A stretch of 64,000 nt of DNA, taken from Rutidosis leptorrhynchoides. Lineage: Eukaryota > Streptophyta > Magnoliopsida > Asterales > Asteraceae. Where the stretch lies: positions 314,277,501-314,341,500 of the forward strand of contig NC_092339.1 in assembly GCF_046630445.1 (NCBI RefSeq), read 5' to 3'. Every line of letters begins with the position of its first letter. Positions within the stretch are counted from its first letter, which is position 1. Below the pieces are notes generated by a model. That model was not told the origin of the DNA, did no database searches, and saw only the letters and a program-made list of their open reading frames with translations. The position numbers and the translations under genes are program-made. This document shows positions 12,801 to 26,780 of the stretch, one piece after another.

Positions 12801-13550
12801 ATGCGTCGATATGATATGTCAAAACCTTGTATACATGTCCCGATATTTAAAGTGCGTAAAATAAATAACAGAAATTAAATGACGATAAATAAAATTGCGA
12901 GAATATAAATTGCGATAAATAAACTGCGATAAATAAATTGCGATAATTAAATTGCGATAAATAAATTGTGATAAAATAAAATGTAATACGGAATAAACAG
13001 TTAGCTAGGAATAGTTAGCTAGGATCTTGTTAGCGTGGATTCTTAACAAAATTTCATATCGTTAATTAATCTGTTTCTAATCAATTTTTATTGTGTCCAT
13101 TATTTCTTCATTATGCCACTTGTTGGATTCTGATAGGTCAAAATCCAAATATGAAATTGAATGAAAATGGTTATTCTGTGGTGAATCAGATTCATATATC
13201 TGTGGATGTAAGTAGGATGGTGATTGACCGTTGAATCAGGTTCGAAGAATGTACCGTGTAACTTATTAATTTGAAATCTAAATATTCCTCGGGTATTACC
13301 TACCCGTTAAAATATTTTCATCATTAACAGTTTGTACGAAAGAATTTTTAATTACAATCTTTATGAAAACATATATACATATATATTTTCTTCAGATGTA
13401 ATTATGGATTTAATGAGTTACTATGATATTAAACTCATTTGATTTACCGTTAGAATATGAATATATAATCTCTAAAACATTAAAGATTATATAATCGCCA
13501 TGTCGAACGAAGATAAATAATGTAGAATGATTCATAGAATGATGATTATG

Positions 13551-14060
13551 CTTGAGGTATAGAATGAGATATTGGGGCATGTGATGTTGAAACTTGTGTT
13601 GTTGGTGGTACTGGTGTTGCCGGTGCTGTTGCTGAAGCTGGTAGGTTTTGCACCACGTTTCCCAAATTAATTACTCGAGCGCGAAGTTTGTTGACTTCTT
13701 CGATTACTCTGGAATGATTGTCGGTAAGAACGAGCGAATAAATAAGGTTTAGAATCTGAGATAGTACGTAATTATGATGAGATATTCGGAAAATGAGAGT
13801 GACAATGGTGTTTCGGGCTAGTTCGCCGATAAGTGTTTCAGGTTCTTCATCAAAACGTGAATTTGGTTGATGGAAAAGATCGCTTTCTTCGCGTGTCCAT
13901 TGATTAAGTCTACTACGAACCCATCAGATGAATTGGGGATGGATGATTGGTTGATTCATTCTGATGACACTGCTTTCAAAGCTTAGGTGAAACTCCATAT
14001 CGGAATAGCTGTCGGAATCCGAGGAATTCGAACTGGTTAAGGGATTCGTCTCGTACTATC
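13551..14060 (-). pseudogene. Degenerate gag-like frame in copy B
   Basis: On the minus strand a broken frame reads a Ser/Asp-rich start (SSNSSDSDSYSDME), a Trp/Arg/Asn-rich middle and a helical stretch EEVNKLRARVINLGNVVQN. An Ala/Pro/Thr-rich tail follows, with at least one in-frame stop. Copy C has the same pattern at about 26240-26780. Position after the primer site and conservation between families suggest a gag N-terminus. No capsid signature is visible. Confidence 0.4.
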
Positions 14061-14420
14061 AGATGAAGGATTTTCGATAAGCAATAAATTATAGGATGTA
14101 GATTAGTACAATGCGATACATATTTTACATATGCATATATAATACTAAAATCCCATAAGTTACGGAGGAATCTACGGAAGCTGTCAGGCAAAGGTAATAA
14201 TAATAGATACGCTAAGATATGAATTTATCTATACACAGTTTATGTAATAGAGGCAGTAAGACATGTCTAGACTTTAAGGATGATAAGCAAATAATTTTCG
14301 ACACTAAATGATAAGCAAAACTTTTGACATGCAGACACGGTCGGAGTCCAGACTCACTAATGTACCCTAACGACTTATCAGTTAGACACACTAATGCAGA
14401 CCTGGTTCGCTAAGACCACC

Positions 14421-14432
14421 GCTCTGATACCA
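14421..14432 (-). other. Primer-binding site (tRNA-iMet)
   Basis: The minus strand reads TGGTATCAGAGC, a perfect match to the usual plant iMet primer site. It lies two bases inside the 5' LTR of copy B. Confidence 0.93.
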
Positions 14433-15484
14433 ACTGAAAGGACCCGTCCTAATCCATCCGGACAAAGTCCATATCGATTACAAACGATTCACAATAGTGG
14501 GTTACATCGCGAGGTACTTGACCTTTATATGATACATTTTACAAACATTGCATTCGATTTGAAAAGACAAACTTCCTTACATCGAAAATTGACGATATGC
14601 ATACCATTTCATAATATATCTAACTATAATTATCTTAATAATAATCTTGTTGAACTCGACGACTCGAATGCAACGTCTTTTGAAATATGTCATGAATGAC
14701 TCCAAGTAATATCTTTAAAGTGAGCAAATGCACAGCGGAAGATTTCTTTCATACTTGAGAATAAACATGCTTTAAAGTGTCTACCAAAAGGTTGGTGAGT
14801 TCATTAGTTTAACATAAATAATCATTTCATAATTTTTAATAGACCACAAGATTTCATATTTCCATTTCTCATAAACATACGTCCCATGCATAGAGACAAA
14901 AATATCATTCATATGGATTGAACACCTGGTAACCGACATTCACCATATACATATAAGAATATCCCCATCATTCCGGGATCCTCCATCGGACATGATATAA
15001 ATTTTGAAGTACTAAAGCATCCGGTACTTTGGATGGGGCTTGTTGGGCCCGATAGATCCATCTTTAGAGTTCGCGTCAATTAGGGTGTCTGTTCCCTAAT
15101 TCTTAGATTACCAGACTATATAGGGGCATATTCGATTTAATAATCTAACCATAGAATGTAGTTTCAATTACTTGTGTCTATTTCGTAAAACAGTTATAAA
15201 AACAGCGCATGTATTCTCAGTCCCAAAAATATATATTGCGAAAGCATTTAAAAGGGAATAATGAAACTCACTCATATAAATATTGTAAAACAGTTAATAA
15301 AGCATTTGCATGTATTCTCAGCCCAAAAATGTAAAGAGTAAAAGGGAATCAAATGAAACTCACCTAATGTATTTTTTAGTAAAAATACATATGACGACAT
15401 TAAACAACTTAACAATGCAGGGTTGGCCTCTGATTCACGAACCTATATCATTTGTATATTTATTAATATGCATAATTGGAATCG

Positions 15485-15487
<3 letters not shown>

Positions 15488-15576
<89 letters not shown>
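15488..15576. repeat. (AT)n microsatellite
   Basis: A pure TA run of almost 90 bases. It creates artificial Ile-Tyr repeat frames that should not be read as protein. Confidence 0.97.
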
Positions 15577-15579
<3 letters not shown>

Positions 15580-16520
15580 TTATTAATTATGTTCTTTGTT
15601 TATATTAACGATATGTATATGTTTCTTATATTCCTTTTGTTATATAAAAATATTAATCTTCATTAGGTTATATGTAATAAATATATTTTTTAGAATATAT
15701 ATCATTTGAATATTAATAATATTAGTAGTTAATATAATATTAATTGTGGTAAAAATGATAATAATTACAATACTTAATATTACTAATAAGATAATAATGT
15801 TAATAATTCTATTAATGATAATAATAATAATATTAATAATTATATTTATAAAATTATTAATCTTAGTGTTAATGATAGTTATGATACATATCTTTGTGTA
15901 ATTACATAATGATAATATTTGTGATACTACAATCATAATACTACTTAATGATATTAGTGATAAAGATAATAATACTAATAATAGAAATAATAAGAATCCC
16001 AATTGTATTTATAATACATATACTAATAATAATGATAATCATAATTTTCGTGTTTAATTTCTAAGCTAATAATTAAAGTTTTTGTAACATTAATTCATAA
16101 TCTTAGTCATAATAATAATAATAGTAATACTTATATTAATAATAGATTAAAAAAATTAATAATAATGATAATAATAGAAGTATTAATGATAAAACTAGTA
16201 ATGATAATAATAATAATAATAATAATAATAGTAGCAAATATAGTATTAATCTTAGTGTAATTTAACAATAATTATAATTACTAATAATAATCATTTCATA
16301 ACAAGAATAATAATACTAATAACAATAATAGTAGTAGTAGTAATAATAATGGTAATAATATTAATTGTACAAATAATCTTGTTAATAAGAATAATAATTA
16401 CCTAATAACTACAATAATACATAGTAACAAGAATAATCAAGTAATGATATTAAAGATAATAATAATTCTTATTAAGATAGTAATACTACCTTAGGAGTCT
16501 TAAAAAAAAGAAAACTGCTT

Positions 16521-16590
16521 CTGTCAAGGTTTGAACCCTTGATCACTTGCCACACCGTCAACACCCCAAACCATCGGACCAAGGCCCATT
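16521..16590 (-). other. tRNA-like block (5' LTR copy of B)
   Basis: Second copy of the block at 8074-8143. The B-box-like GGTTCAAACC is at 16528-16537 on the minus strand. Confidence 0.5.
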
Positions 16591-18223
16591 TTCTGTTTTA
16601 ATACCCTTCTGACTTATTATAAACCCGTATTATTTTTGTGTTCCTCTACTTTTCTTCTTCGCTAAACCCAATCGACCCAGCATCATTTAATCTTAATAAA
16701 TACTACAAAATTTGATTTGAAGATTTAATATACAACACGAAACACTTAATGATGATTGATTGGTTTTAAAAAAAAATAAAAAAAATAGAGACAAAGAGCT
16801 GCTACTGCTCAACGCTATTTAGGAAGAAGAAAAAAAATTGATTTTGATTTGTGGTGTGTTTTAGCCAAAGGTTGTAACACAAAATATATTGCAAATCTAT
16901 CCTAAAAACGTTTTCAAACATCAATTAAACTTGAAACCTAAAGACAAGTTCGAATTTCTTTCAAGAACAATTTGGTTGACTTATTGAGCGAAACTTTGAC
17001 CTTCAAATTAAAGCTTGATATAAAGATTTGAAATATGAAACTTTGCAGATAGATTTATTGAAAAGTTCCTAACAAGACTGCAATTCCACATTTTTCAAAT
17101 TCATTCGAAATCGAGATTGGAAAAAAATTATGTGGCGTACAGAGGACAGACATAAAAAAAATAAAATAAAAATGAACTTCAACTCTTTCAGGGTTTTCTT
17201 TAAATCGATATGCCCAGATAGTAACATCCTATAAACAATATAAATAATGGAAATCAAATGCTTGATTGCTTTATTGTGATAATTGAAGGTGGCTTCACTT
17301 CACGGGTTAAATAGAAAAAGCAGAAGATAAGATAATAATATATATAATTTGGTTTATTTTATACATAATATAATAAATAATAATATTAATTATAATTACA
17401 TTAATAAAAATAATACATATATTTTTAACCCTTGTTTTGTTAATCATACCTTACAATTATTTATAATAACAATAAAATGTTAATAATGTTAATAAAGATA
17501 AAATGTATTATTTTCTAATAATAATAAAGATCATATTTGCAATTATTGAATATAGATAAAAATACTAGTAATAAAAATAATAGAATTTAGTATATCCTTA
17601 ATAATATCAAATAATAAAGTGTGATAGAAAAATATTGATATGATAATATTAATAATAAAGATAATGAAATTTTTAAATAAAAGATAAGTTTAATTAATCT
17701 TAATGATAATCATAATAAAAGAAAATGATAATAATCATATTGATATTAATAATAATGCTAAATATAATATTAATAGTTCTTAATAATAGTAATAATAATG
17801 ATATCTAATAACAATATTAATATTAACCATTTTAATTTTACTACTAGTTATAATAGTATTAATATTATTAGTGTTAATAATAATATATATCAAATTTCAT
17901 TTTTTTTATATAATAAAATTATTAATACAGATATTAATATTAATTTTACTGTAAGTAGTACTAGTATAGTAATTTATTATGTTTATATTACGTATTATTA
18001 ACTATGTAATATTTAACAACTCTCCACTATATATAATAACAGATATTGATTATTTATATCTCATATATATTACAATATATCTATAACATAGTTATACATA
18101 AAAATCATATCTTTATATATAGATTCATTTTAAATTACACTTAATAATTTTGTAAATTATTTTACATAATTATTTTTAAATGTTTAAATTTTATAATTTC
18201 AACTTTTTATAGATACCTACATT

Positions 18224-18228
<5 letters not shown>

Positions 18229-18305
<77 letters not shown>
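18229..18305. repeat. (AT)n microsatellite
   Basis: TA run in the 5' LTR of copy B, homologous in position to 9780-9860. Confidence 0.96.
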
Positions 18306-18310
<5 letters not shown>

Positions 18311-18472
18311 TATAATCAATTGTTCGTGAATCGTCGGACATAATCAAAGGTTAACTGTATTCACATAAACAGTTCCAAAATTTTGAGACTGAACATTACA
18401 GACGTTGCCTATCGTATCGAAATGCTATAAAGATTATGTTTAAATTTGGTAGGAAATTCCCGGGTCATCACA

Positions 18473-18790
<318 letters not shown>

Positions 18791-19240
18791 CAAGATGTTT
18801 AATATTAGGCTTTCTCTTGTATAAGAATTCATAACAAGTTTTCCCATGTCTCTTCACTACTAAAACTCTGTTCATCACATAACAGGCTGCACTCACGGCT
18901 TCACCCTAGAAGGTAATGGGTAAACATGAATCAACTAACATAGTTCTTGCTGTCTCAATTAATGTCCTATTCTTTCTTTCAGCGACACCATTGGACTGTG
19001 GCATATAAGTAGGACTGAACTATTGCTGTATCCCCTTTTCATTACAAAACTGCAGCATCTGATTATTCTTAAATTCCGTACCATTGTCTGTACGAATTTT
19101 TTTCACTTTCAACTTATACAAACTTTCTAGCTTCAGAATCAACACTTTAATGTGCACAAAAGTATCTGACTTATTCTTTAACATAACAACCCATGAGAAA
19201 CGCGAATATACATCAGTAACCACCAAGCAGTAAACATCTC
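18791..19240 (-). pseudogene. Ty1/copia integrase fragment, downstream part
   Basis: Minus-strand translation gives YCLVVTDVYSRFSWV, KIRTDNGTEFKN and then PQSNGVAERKNRTLIETART. These are the integrase DDE landmarks, with acidic residues in VTD, RTDNG and the E of AERKN. Two in-frame TAG codons replace the expected residues (at about 19018-19020, and near 18907 where Trp is expected). The piece continues the copia copy whose upstream half lies at 31781-35828. The two were separated by the element at 19241-31780. Confidence 0.88.
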
Positions 19241-22200
19241 TGTAGAGACCCGTCCTAATCCATCTGGGCGAATACATTACATTTGGTTACATCGCGAGGT
19301 ACTTGACCTCTATATGATACATTTTACAAACATTGCATTCGTTTTTAAAAGACAAACTTTCATTTCATCGAAAGTTGACGGCATGCATACCATTTCATAA
19401 TATATCCAACTATAATTCACTTAATAATAATCTTGATGAACTCAACGACTCGAATGCAACGTCTTTTGAAATATGTCATGAATGACTCCAAGTAATATCT
19501 CTAAATTGAGCAAATGCACAGCGGAAGATTTCTTTCATACCTGAGAATAAACATGCTTTCAAGTGTCAACCAAAAGGTTGGTGAGTTTATTAGTTTATCA
19601 TAATCATTCATTTTCATAATAGACCACAAGATTTTCATTTTCGTTTCTCATAAATATACGTCCCATGCATAGAGACAAAATTCATTCATATGGATTGATC
19701 ACCTGGTAACCGACATTAACAAGATGCATATAAGAATATCCTCATCATTCCGGGACATCCATCGGACATGATATAAAAACTCGAAGTACTAAAGCATCCG
19801 CTACAACGGATGGGGTTTGTTAGGCCCAATAGATCTATCTTTAGGATTCGCGTCAATTAGTAGACTGGTTTACTAATTCTTAGGCTACCAAGCAAAAGGG
19901 GCATATTCGGCTTCGATCATTCAACCATATAATGTAGTTTCGATTACTTGTGTCTATTTCGTAAAACAGTTATAAAAATGCATGTATTCTCAGTTCCAAA
20001 AATATATATTGCAAAAGCAATTAAAAAGGGAGCAAATGAAACTCACAAAACTGTATTTCGTAGCAATAATGCATATGACGGCACTGAACAAGTGTAAAGT
20101 TGGCCTCGGATTCACGAACCTATATCATTTATATATATATTAAAACATAGAGTTATAATCAAACAAATTTATATATTATTACTAGTGATATAATGGTTAT
20201 ATTAATAATTTATATGTTTATATATATTTGTTTCATATATTTTAAATAATTACATTTATTGATTCATTATTTTAATAAGTTTATTAATATAGTAAATTTC
20301 TCATTGAAATATTTATATACACAATATTATATAATTAGTATTATTTAATGTAGGTGATATATTCTTTTCTAAATAATATTTGTTGTAGCAATAATGATAA
20401 TATTAATAGTAATATTGATAATAATAATAATAATGGTAGTAATAACAATAATGATAAATATTATAATAATAATGTTAAAAATAATAATAATAATAATAAT
20501 TTTAATAAAAATATTAATTTTAATGTTAAAAGTAATAATAATTCTAATAATAATAATTATAAAAATGATAAAACTAATAATGATACATATCTTATTAATT
20601 CATAAAATGATAATATTAATAATTAATAATATTTATATTTATATTAATACAAATAATGATTCGATAATAATAATAGTAATGGTAATAGTAATACTACCTC
20701 AAAGAAGTAGCCCTTAAAAAATGCCCAAGTCCGGGTTTGAACCCGCGACGTCCCGCTAACCCGAAAACAATCCTAACCATTACGCCATTTGTGTTCTTCT
20801 TTTCTAAAAAGAAAATGTCCGAGCCCAGGCTCGAATCCAAGACCTCTCGTTCCCCTAACACTCTCCCAACCATCCCTCTGTCTGTTGCTTTTCTGGTATA
20901 ACTTGTTCCCTAAATCAGTTTAACCATTATATTCGCATGTTTTCTTCTTCATACTCATCATAATCATAATGTATCATTTTATTATCTATTCGGCCCAACA
21001 CTAGATTTCGGCCTAGAAAAAAATTAGTAGTCCATTTTATAAACAAACGGAAGCCCAAGTAAAAAAAAAAGTTACGGTGTTCATTGTTTCCCGTATTTGC
21101 TTCGATCCAATACGACAACCATCACCAATCATTAACTAACCTAAAATCATAACATTCTCTATAATCCGCTGTAACAGTAAACGTATATATGATCATCATG
21201 TATATCACCATATATTTCTAATCATCCTCCTCTTTATCAAACATCATTAACATACTTATCATCGAAATCTTAATCTTAATCTTCTAAATTTTTAGCAAGG
21301 ATGTATGATGATTTCGGCCAAATAGTAGGCGGTATAGTTCAGTCCACTAGTAACTAATCAAATCCATTTTAATAAGCCTCATATTCGTAAATTAAGTGCA
21401 AATGGGGACTTGTTTCTTTGTCATACCCGAATAGAAATAATAATGATAATGTCATATCTTTTTAAAAACTACTAGTGGGTGAGGTGGGGTTATAGCTTAG
21501 CATATGTCGGTTTTGAAAAGAATGAAAAGGGAAAAATTTCACCGAAGTAGAAGGAAAACAGTGAGTAGCAGCAAGTGGCATTGTTTTCCTTTTTCTCCTT
21601 TTTGTTTTGTAAGCACAATAAACGTACCCTTTCTTGTTCCATTGGTCGGCCATCACCAAATTTGGTTCCACATGTACAAAATGTCCCAATTTTTATAAAG
21701 TCTTTTATAAAAAAAATTCCAATACATTCAAGTGGACAACTTGTACGTATTTAAAAAGTGGTGATCATATAAGCCCTATAAACGAGGGACATAGATGAAA
21801 ATATGGTTCAATGGTTCATGCTTTGGGTTATTTTGCAGCTGTAACCGTAACAGCAGATGTACGAGGGTGTTTGAGTTTGGATACGGTGAAAAATAGTCAG
21901 AAAGGCAGGAAACATAAAAGAAATGGAGGTGGCTTAGTGATGTTTACGATGGTAACAGAAAATAGAGAGGGAGAGAGAGAAGGGTTCTTCATGAATGTTA
22001 TGGTGGCGTAATTTAATTGTGACCGGAGGTGGTTGAAAGTGGAAGTTCATTGGTGAACCTATGATGTTTCGTGATTCATAATCATGGTGGTTGTGATGGT
22101 TATGGTAATCGATCTGCACCAGAATAGGAAACAAATGCAGCAGTAGTTAATGAGCGGTGATGGTTAATATGGTGACCAAGGTAGTGTGTGGTTTACATTG

Positions 22201-23891
22201 GTTTCTCTCGGACAGAAAACGGAAACAGTGATGGTGGAGATATGGTTGCTCTAGAGTGACGATGGAAATGGTGGAGGTGATTGCAGGTTGTGGTGGTTTG
22301 TAGATGGTCTCACATATGGTGGTTTATGGATTGAGTTGAAACCGGAATAGTTGCAGTGATCAAATGGTTCTTAATAGAAGTGATGGTTCTAATGGTTGAG
22401 CTGTGATGTTTGACAAAGATGTTAAACGGGTTGATTTTTACGACAACAAACAGAACTGAAAAATAGTAGCAACCTCGAATCATCAAGCCAGTGATCGTGA
22501 TGTAAATGTTGGGTGGTTTTCGTTTGTTGACATCACAAAGAAGATCTGCAGTCAAAAGTGGGGGTCGAATGAGTTTGGGATGGTTGTCTATGGTGGTGAG
22601 GGTGTTGAAATTTCATTGGAATAATATAGAGTATATGTAATGATATATATGGCTAAATAACAAATATGATTATAGCAATTCATCTTAACTTGTTATTATT
22701 AAGTAGTTGGAGAATCAAATGTGCGTATGTGTTTATCTATTAATTATGAACAAGTAGTAAGAGAAGGACAAAGGTGATGGAGACATTGAGTTTGACAGGA
22801 AATAAGAAAAGGGATTGTGGGGTTTTATCATTCCTTATACTCGAGTGTTTATACATAGATTAGATAAAGATATGTAAAGATAGATAGGATGGATAACGAT
22901 AGATGAGACAGATAACAGAAAAGGTAGCTTAATAACAAATAACAATTTCATAAATTCAAAAGGTAAACAGCAAGATAATAGTTGAAGGTTGAATAGTGGT
23001 TGAGTCTTGTGTTTCATGAGAATCAAAAGATGTATTTTGTGAATATAACAACATATATGTACGTGTACATATAATTTAAGATTATATTAGAATAAAGCAA
23101 ACATAGTGGACTAATAAAATATTCAGAATCTAAAACGTGTGATTCAATAATAATAAACCAGCTGTCATTTTTGTCATTCCTACCGACACTTAATAGGGAT
23201 ATCATATCGTGCACCGTTGTTTAATCAGTGGCGAATAAAAGCCCATTGAAAAATTCCAAATTTTTTAATTTAAATATTTATTTATTTTAGTCATTATGGT
23301 ATAAAAATTGGTCATTAATTATTTACAATTATTTAATAAAAATTAAATTAATTATTAGCTCCCAACCTCAAATAAAAATACTAAATGTTACAACCAATCA
23401 AATAGATTCTAATTATATTTTTAACAAAGCTATAATTCATATAACTTATTTTCGGATCACCGTTTATTTTAAAATCATATTCTCTTGAATTTAACTTGCT
23501 TAATATCATTTGGAACATCAACGAGTATTACAATCAATTAATAAATATATTCAATAAACTATTATATCTAAATATAGATTCATTTTAAATAATAAATTTT
23601 ATTATATCTTATATTAATTTTATTTAACAAAATTAATTCTAATAACCAAATGATATAATATTTCAAATTATATTTCAAATTAATAAATATATTTATATTT
23701 TTAAATATCTATGTATCTATTTACAAATAGTTGTTCGTGAATCGTCGAGAACAGTCGAATGTCAATTGAATATATGAAACAGTTCAAAATTTTTGAGACT
23801 CAACATTACAGACTTTGCTTATCGTGTCAGAAATATTAAATCGTATCGAGAGTTTGGTTTAAAATTAGTCAAAAATTTCCGGGTCATCACA
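19241..23891 (-). repeat. 3' LTR of copy C (4.65 kb)
   Basis: Minus-strand termini are TGTGATGACCCG and GGGTCTCTACA. It aligns over its length with 27186-31780. Main differences are point changes and about 50 bases near 22588-22637 that are missing from the other LTR. It contains two tRNA-like blocks, an AATAAT-rich region (20350-20640) and long weak open frames (21450-22560) that have no recognisable domain. Confidence 0.93.
20722..20886 (-). other. Two tandem tRNA-like blocks in the 3' LTR of copy C
   Basis: The first block (about 20722-20789) has, on the minus strand, GGGTTCAAACCCG, a B-box match, and TGGCGTAATGGTTAGG, an A-box-like stretch. The second (about 20818-20886) has GGATTCGAGCCTGGGC as its B-box-like part. 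Both recur at about 28662-28822 in the partner LTR. They resemble SINE heads or relict tRNA genes. Secondary structure was not computed. Confidence 0.55.
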
Positions 23892-26511
23892 GTACCTACC
23901 CGTTAAAGAAATTTCATCTCGAAATTTGAGTGAGGTCGTCATGGCTAACAATAAAAAATTTTTCATGACGAATATGAGTTGATAGATATAGTTTTATCAT
24001 TATTGATTAATATAGATAAAACGATTCGATTATGTGAAAAGTACGAGTGAAGCTGTCATAAAATAGTGAAATGAAGAATTTAAGATTCGTCTTACTTTTG
24101 ACGTAGTCACGTTTGAATTCCGGAAATCAAGGGATTTAAAAGAAAATCTTGGAAATCTATTAGATCTGATTCTTCGGGATTTATGGAATTTAAGATCACT
24201 TTAATTAAATGCGATCATCTGTCTCGATTGCTTTGTCTGGTATTTCCACTATAAATGAACTTCTTCCGTTCCATTATTTCTCACCACTCCCATTTTCTAT
24301 TCTTTAATTCATGCTTCCAAATCATCAGTCAATATGCTTCATCCAGTTTTAATTCTGGATATATTCCTGACTTTCATATCGATCATCCTCCTTTTTCATC
24401 TACCACCGGAGGAATCTTTTTTACTTCTACTATGCTATTGGGTTTATAGTGTTTTTAGTTCTCCCGAGTCTTTGTATTGCTATACGCATTGATATACACG
24501 GTTTGTAATTCATGTGTTGTTGCTGGGCTTTATATTTTCCCTTTTATTTAGAAGTTCCATGCTTTTGTTTTCTCTTCCCAACTTCAAGTCAAGCGAATAA
24601 CGGTCCAGAATTCGTAGGTATGAAATTTCGATTGATCATAATTTTCTAAGCAGGAAGGATCGTAATAGCACGATTTGATTTGGTAAATTATCAGAATTAC
24701 AGAAGATAGAACTATCAAGAATATATTTTCTTGATATATTCAGAGGTTAAGTAGAATGAAAGAGTTATGTAACATGGCACATGATGATGGTATGATCTAT
24801 GAATCATCATGTTTCATTAGAACTTCCAGCATGACTTACTGTAATATAATCACGTTGGCCAAGTGTCATTATATTATACTAACTCATGCTCTGATTCTTA
24901 ACACTTCTCCAGAATTCATTCATAAATTATACTTAGGTTTTACAGAAGTTTCCAATATAATGTAATACAGATAGCACGAAGAGGTAAAAAAAAAAAATTG
25001 GACGAGAATTTTTATGAAAATATCTTCAGAAATATCGAAGATATTTATGATGACATTTTGGAATTTCTAAGTTCGAAAGTTGATGAAGGAGAATTTTCCG
25101 CAAGATTTTAACATGACTTCGGAGCAAGATATTCTCTAAAGATTTCATCGTATTCAGAATTACCTGGATTCTTTGAATATAGGGTTTGGTCCTTGTATTT
25201 GTCCTTGGTCTCCTTCATAGTTAGCTCAATCCATTTTTTTCAGTACCAAATTTTCTATCGAGCGTTCCCAACACTCCAATCTTCATCATCAAACTCTTGG
25301 CCATTTAGGTCATCTACAATTTTACTGTTTCCTCTGCATTTAATGCAGCCATATCTGAATCGTCGGTTATTAATCCGAGGTGGTTTAAGGAGAATTGTGT
25401 TTTTAGATGATTAAACGCTGATTGTAATCATCAAGATATGAAGGATATTTAAGATGAAATCAAGTTACAAAGGATGTTTAAGATTAAATCAAGTGGCAAA
25501 CTTGAGGAAATATTTAACTGTAGTAGATGTAATTTATTTACGATCTTTTAAGTTAAAATGTGTTGTAATTACTATTTCCTACTTTTTAATACTTTTTAAT
25601 TGTCCATGATAGTAGTCCAATAGTCCAATAGTTCAACCAAAACTAGTATATTATAAGGATATAGTCATATATGAATAGTTAGCTAGGAACAGTCAGCTAA
25701 GAACAGTCAGCTAGGATTTTGTTAGCGTGGATTCTTAACAGAATTTCTCATAGTTAATTTGTTTGTTTCTAATAAATTTTATTTTTGTCCAATGTTTTCT
25801 TCATTATGCCACTTATTGGATTCTGATAAGTCATAATCCAAATATGAAATTGAATGAAAATGGTTATTCTGTAGTGAATGAATTCGTATATCAGTGGTTG
25901 TACGTAGGATAGTAAATGACTGTTGAATCAGATTTGAAGAATGTACCGTGTAACTTATTAATATGAAATCTAAATATTCCTCGGGTACTACCTACCCATT
26001 AAAATATTTTCACCATTACAGTTTGTACAAAAGAACTTTAAATTACAATCTTTATGAAAATATACTTACATATATATTTCCTTCAGACGTAATCATGAAT
26101 TTAATGAGTTTGATATTAAGCTCATTTAATTTATCGTTAGAACTAGATTACATAACCTCTAAAACATTAGAGATTACATAATCACCATGTCAAACGAAGA
26201 TAAATGATGTAGAACGATTCGTAGAACGATGATTATGTTCGAGGTACATAATGAGATGTTGAGGCGTGTGATGTTGAAATTTAGGTTGTGGATGTTGTGG
26301 ATGGTGGTACTGGTGTTGCCGGTGCTGTTGCTGAAGCTGGTAGGTTTTGCACCACGTTTTCCAAATTGATTACTCAAGCGTGAAGCTCGTTGACTTCTTC
26401 CATTATTCCGGGATGATTGTCGGTTCGAACGAGCGGATAAATAAGATCTAGAATTTGGTATAGTATGTAATCGTGACGAGATACTCTGGAAATGAGAGAG
26501 AAAATGGTGTT

Positions 26512-26780
26512 TTAGACAGGTTCGCAGGTAAGTGCTTCAGGTTCTTCGCCAAGAGGGCAATGTGGTGGATGGAAAGGATCACCTTCTTCTTGTCTCCAAT
26601 GATTAAGGAGACTACGAACCCATCCCCAATTCATCCAAAATTGATGATGGCTGGTTGGTTGATCCATTCCGGTTACACTATCTTCGGAGCTCGAGTGAAT
26701 ATCCATATCGGAATAGCTGTCGGAGTCTAAGGAATTTGAACTAGTTGCGAGTTTCGTCTTGTACAGTTAAATAAAGAGTT
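26512..26780 (-). pseudogene. Short gag-like frame in copy C
   Basis: The minus strand reads a Ser/Asp-rich start (SNSLDSDSYSDMDIHSSSED), then a Trp-rich stretch HHQFWMNWGWVRSLLNHW and an acidic/Pro-rich part ending in a stop at 26512. Copy B carries the same arrangement in decayed form. Probably a gag remnant. No enzymatic domain is present. Confidence 0.45.

Larger units (their letters stand above)
10028..14434 (-). other. Interior of copy B, non-coding with a gag-like remnant
   Basis: The end next to the 3' LTR carries, on the minus strand, AAATTTCGGGACGAAATTTC followed by a short AT/purine stretch. The gypsy pol end (about 2810-2844) has the same block. The rest has frequent stops on both strands. 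Short open frames (10444, 10730, 11222, 12067) look accidental. The frame at 12067-12282 on plus ends in a run vaguely like a zinc knuckle, but on the wrong strand. Co-linear stretches recur in the interior of copy C. Confidence 0.7.
8010..18472 (-). mobile_element. Large non-autonomous LTR retrotransposon (LARD-like), copy B
   Basis: Minus-strand element with a 4038 bp 5' LTR at 14435-18472, a primer site, a 4.4 kb interior without pol, and a 3' LTR of which only 2018 bp (8010-10027) is in the window. The 3' LTR is cut by the neighbouring element at 8010. The two LTR copies align nearly base for base over their shared 2 kb (8010-10027 with 16457-18472). No RT, integrase or RNase H was found, so it must be mobilised in trans. 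LARD is the established name for such large retrotransposon derivatives. Confidence 0.85.
14435..18472 (-). repeat. 5' LTR of copy B (4.0 kb)
   Basis: Minus-strand termini are TGTGATGACCCG and GGGTCCTTTCA. It is laid out (minus direction) as a head module, AT run, AT-rich body, tRNA-like block (16521-16590), a very AT-rich trinucleotide stretch (15640-16450), a second TA run (15488-15576), and a tail module with the CTGAGAATAAACATGC-like core. Outside 18472 the five bases ATACT are the expected target duplication. Its partner lies left of the window. Confidence 0.88.

Noticed and set aside
15310-15666. 118-residue open frame with Ile-Tyr repeats
   Set aside because: It is the translation of the (AT)n microsatellite at 15488-15576, not a protein.
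20354-20717. Asn-rich and Ile-rich frames on plus (also 28299-28659)
   Set aside because: Products of the AATAAT-rich stretch in the LTRs of element C. Both copies are LTR sequence with no start context.
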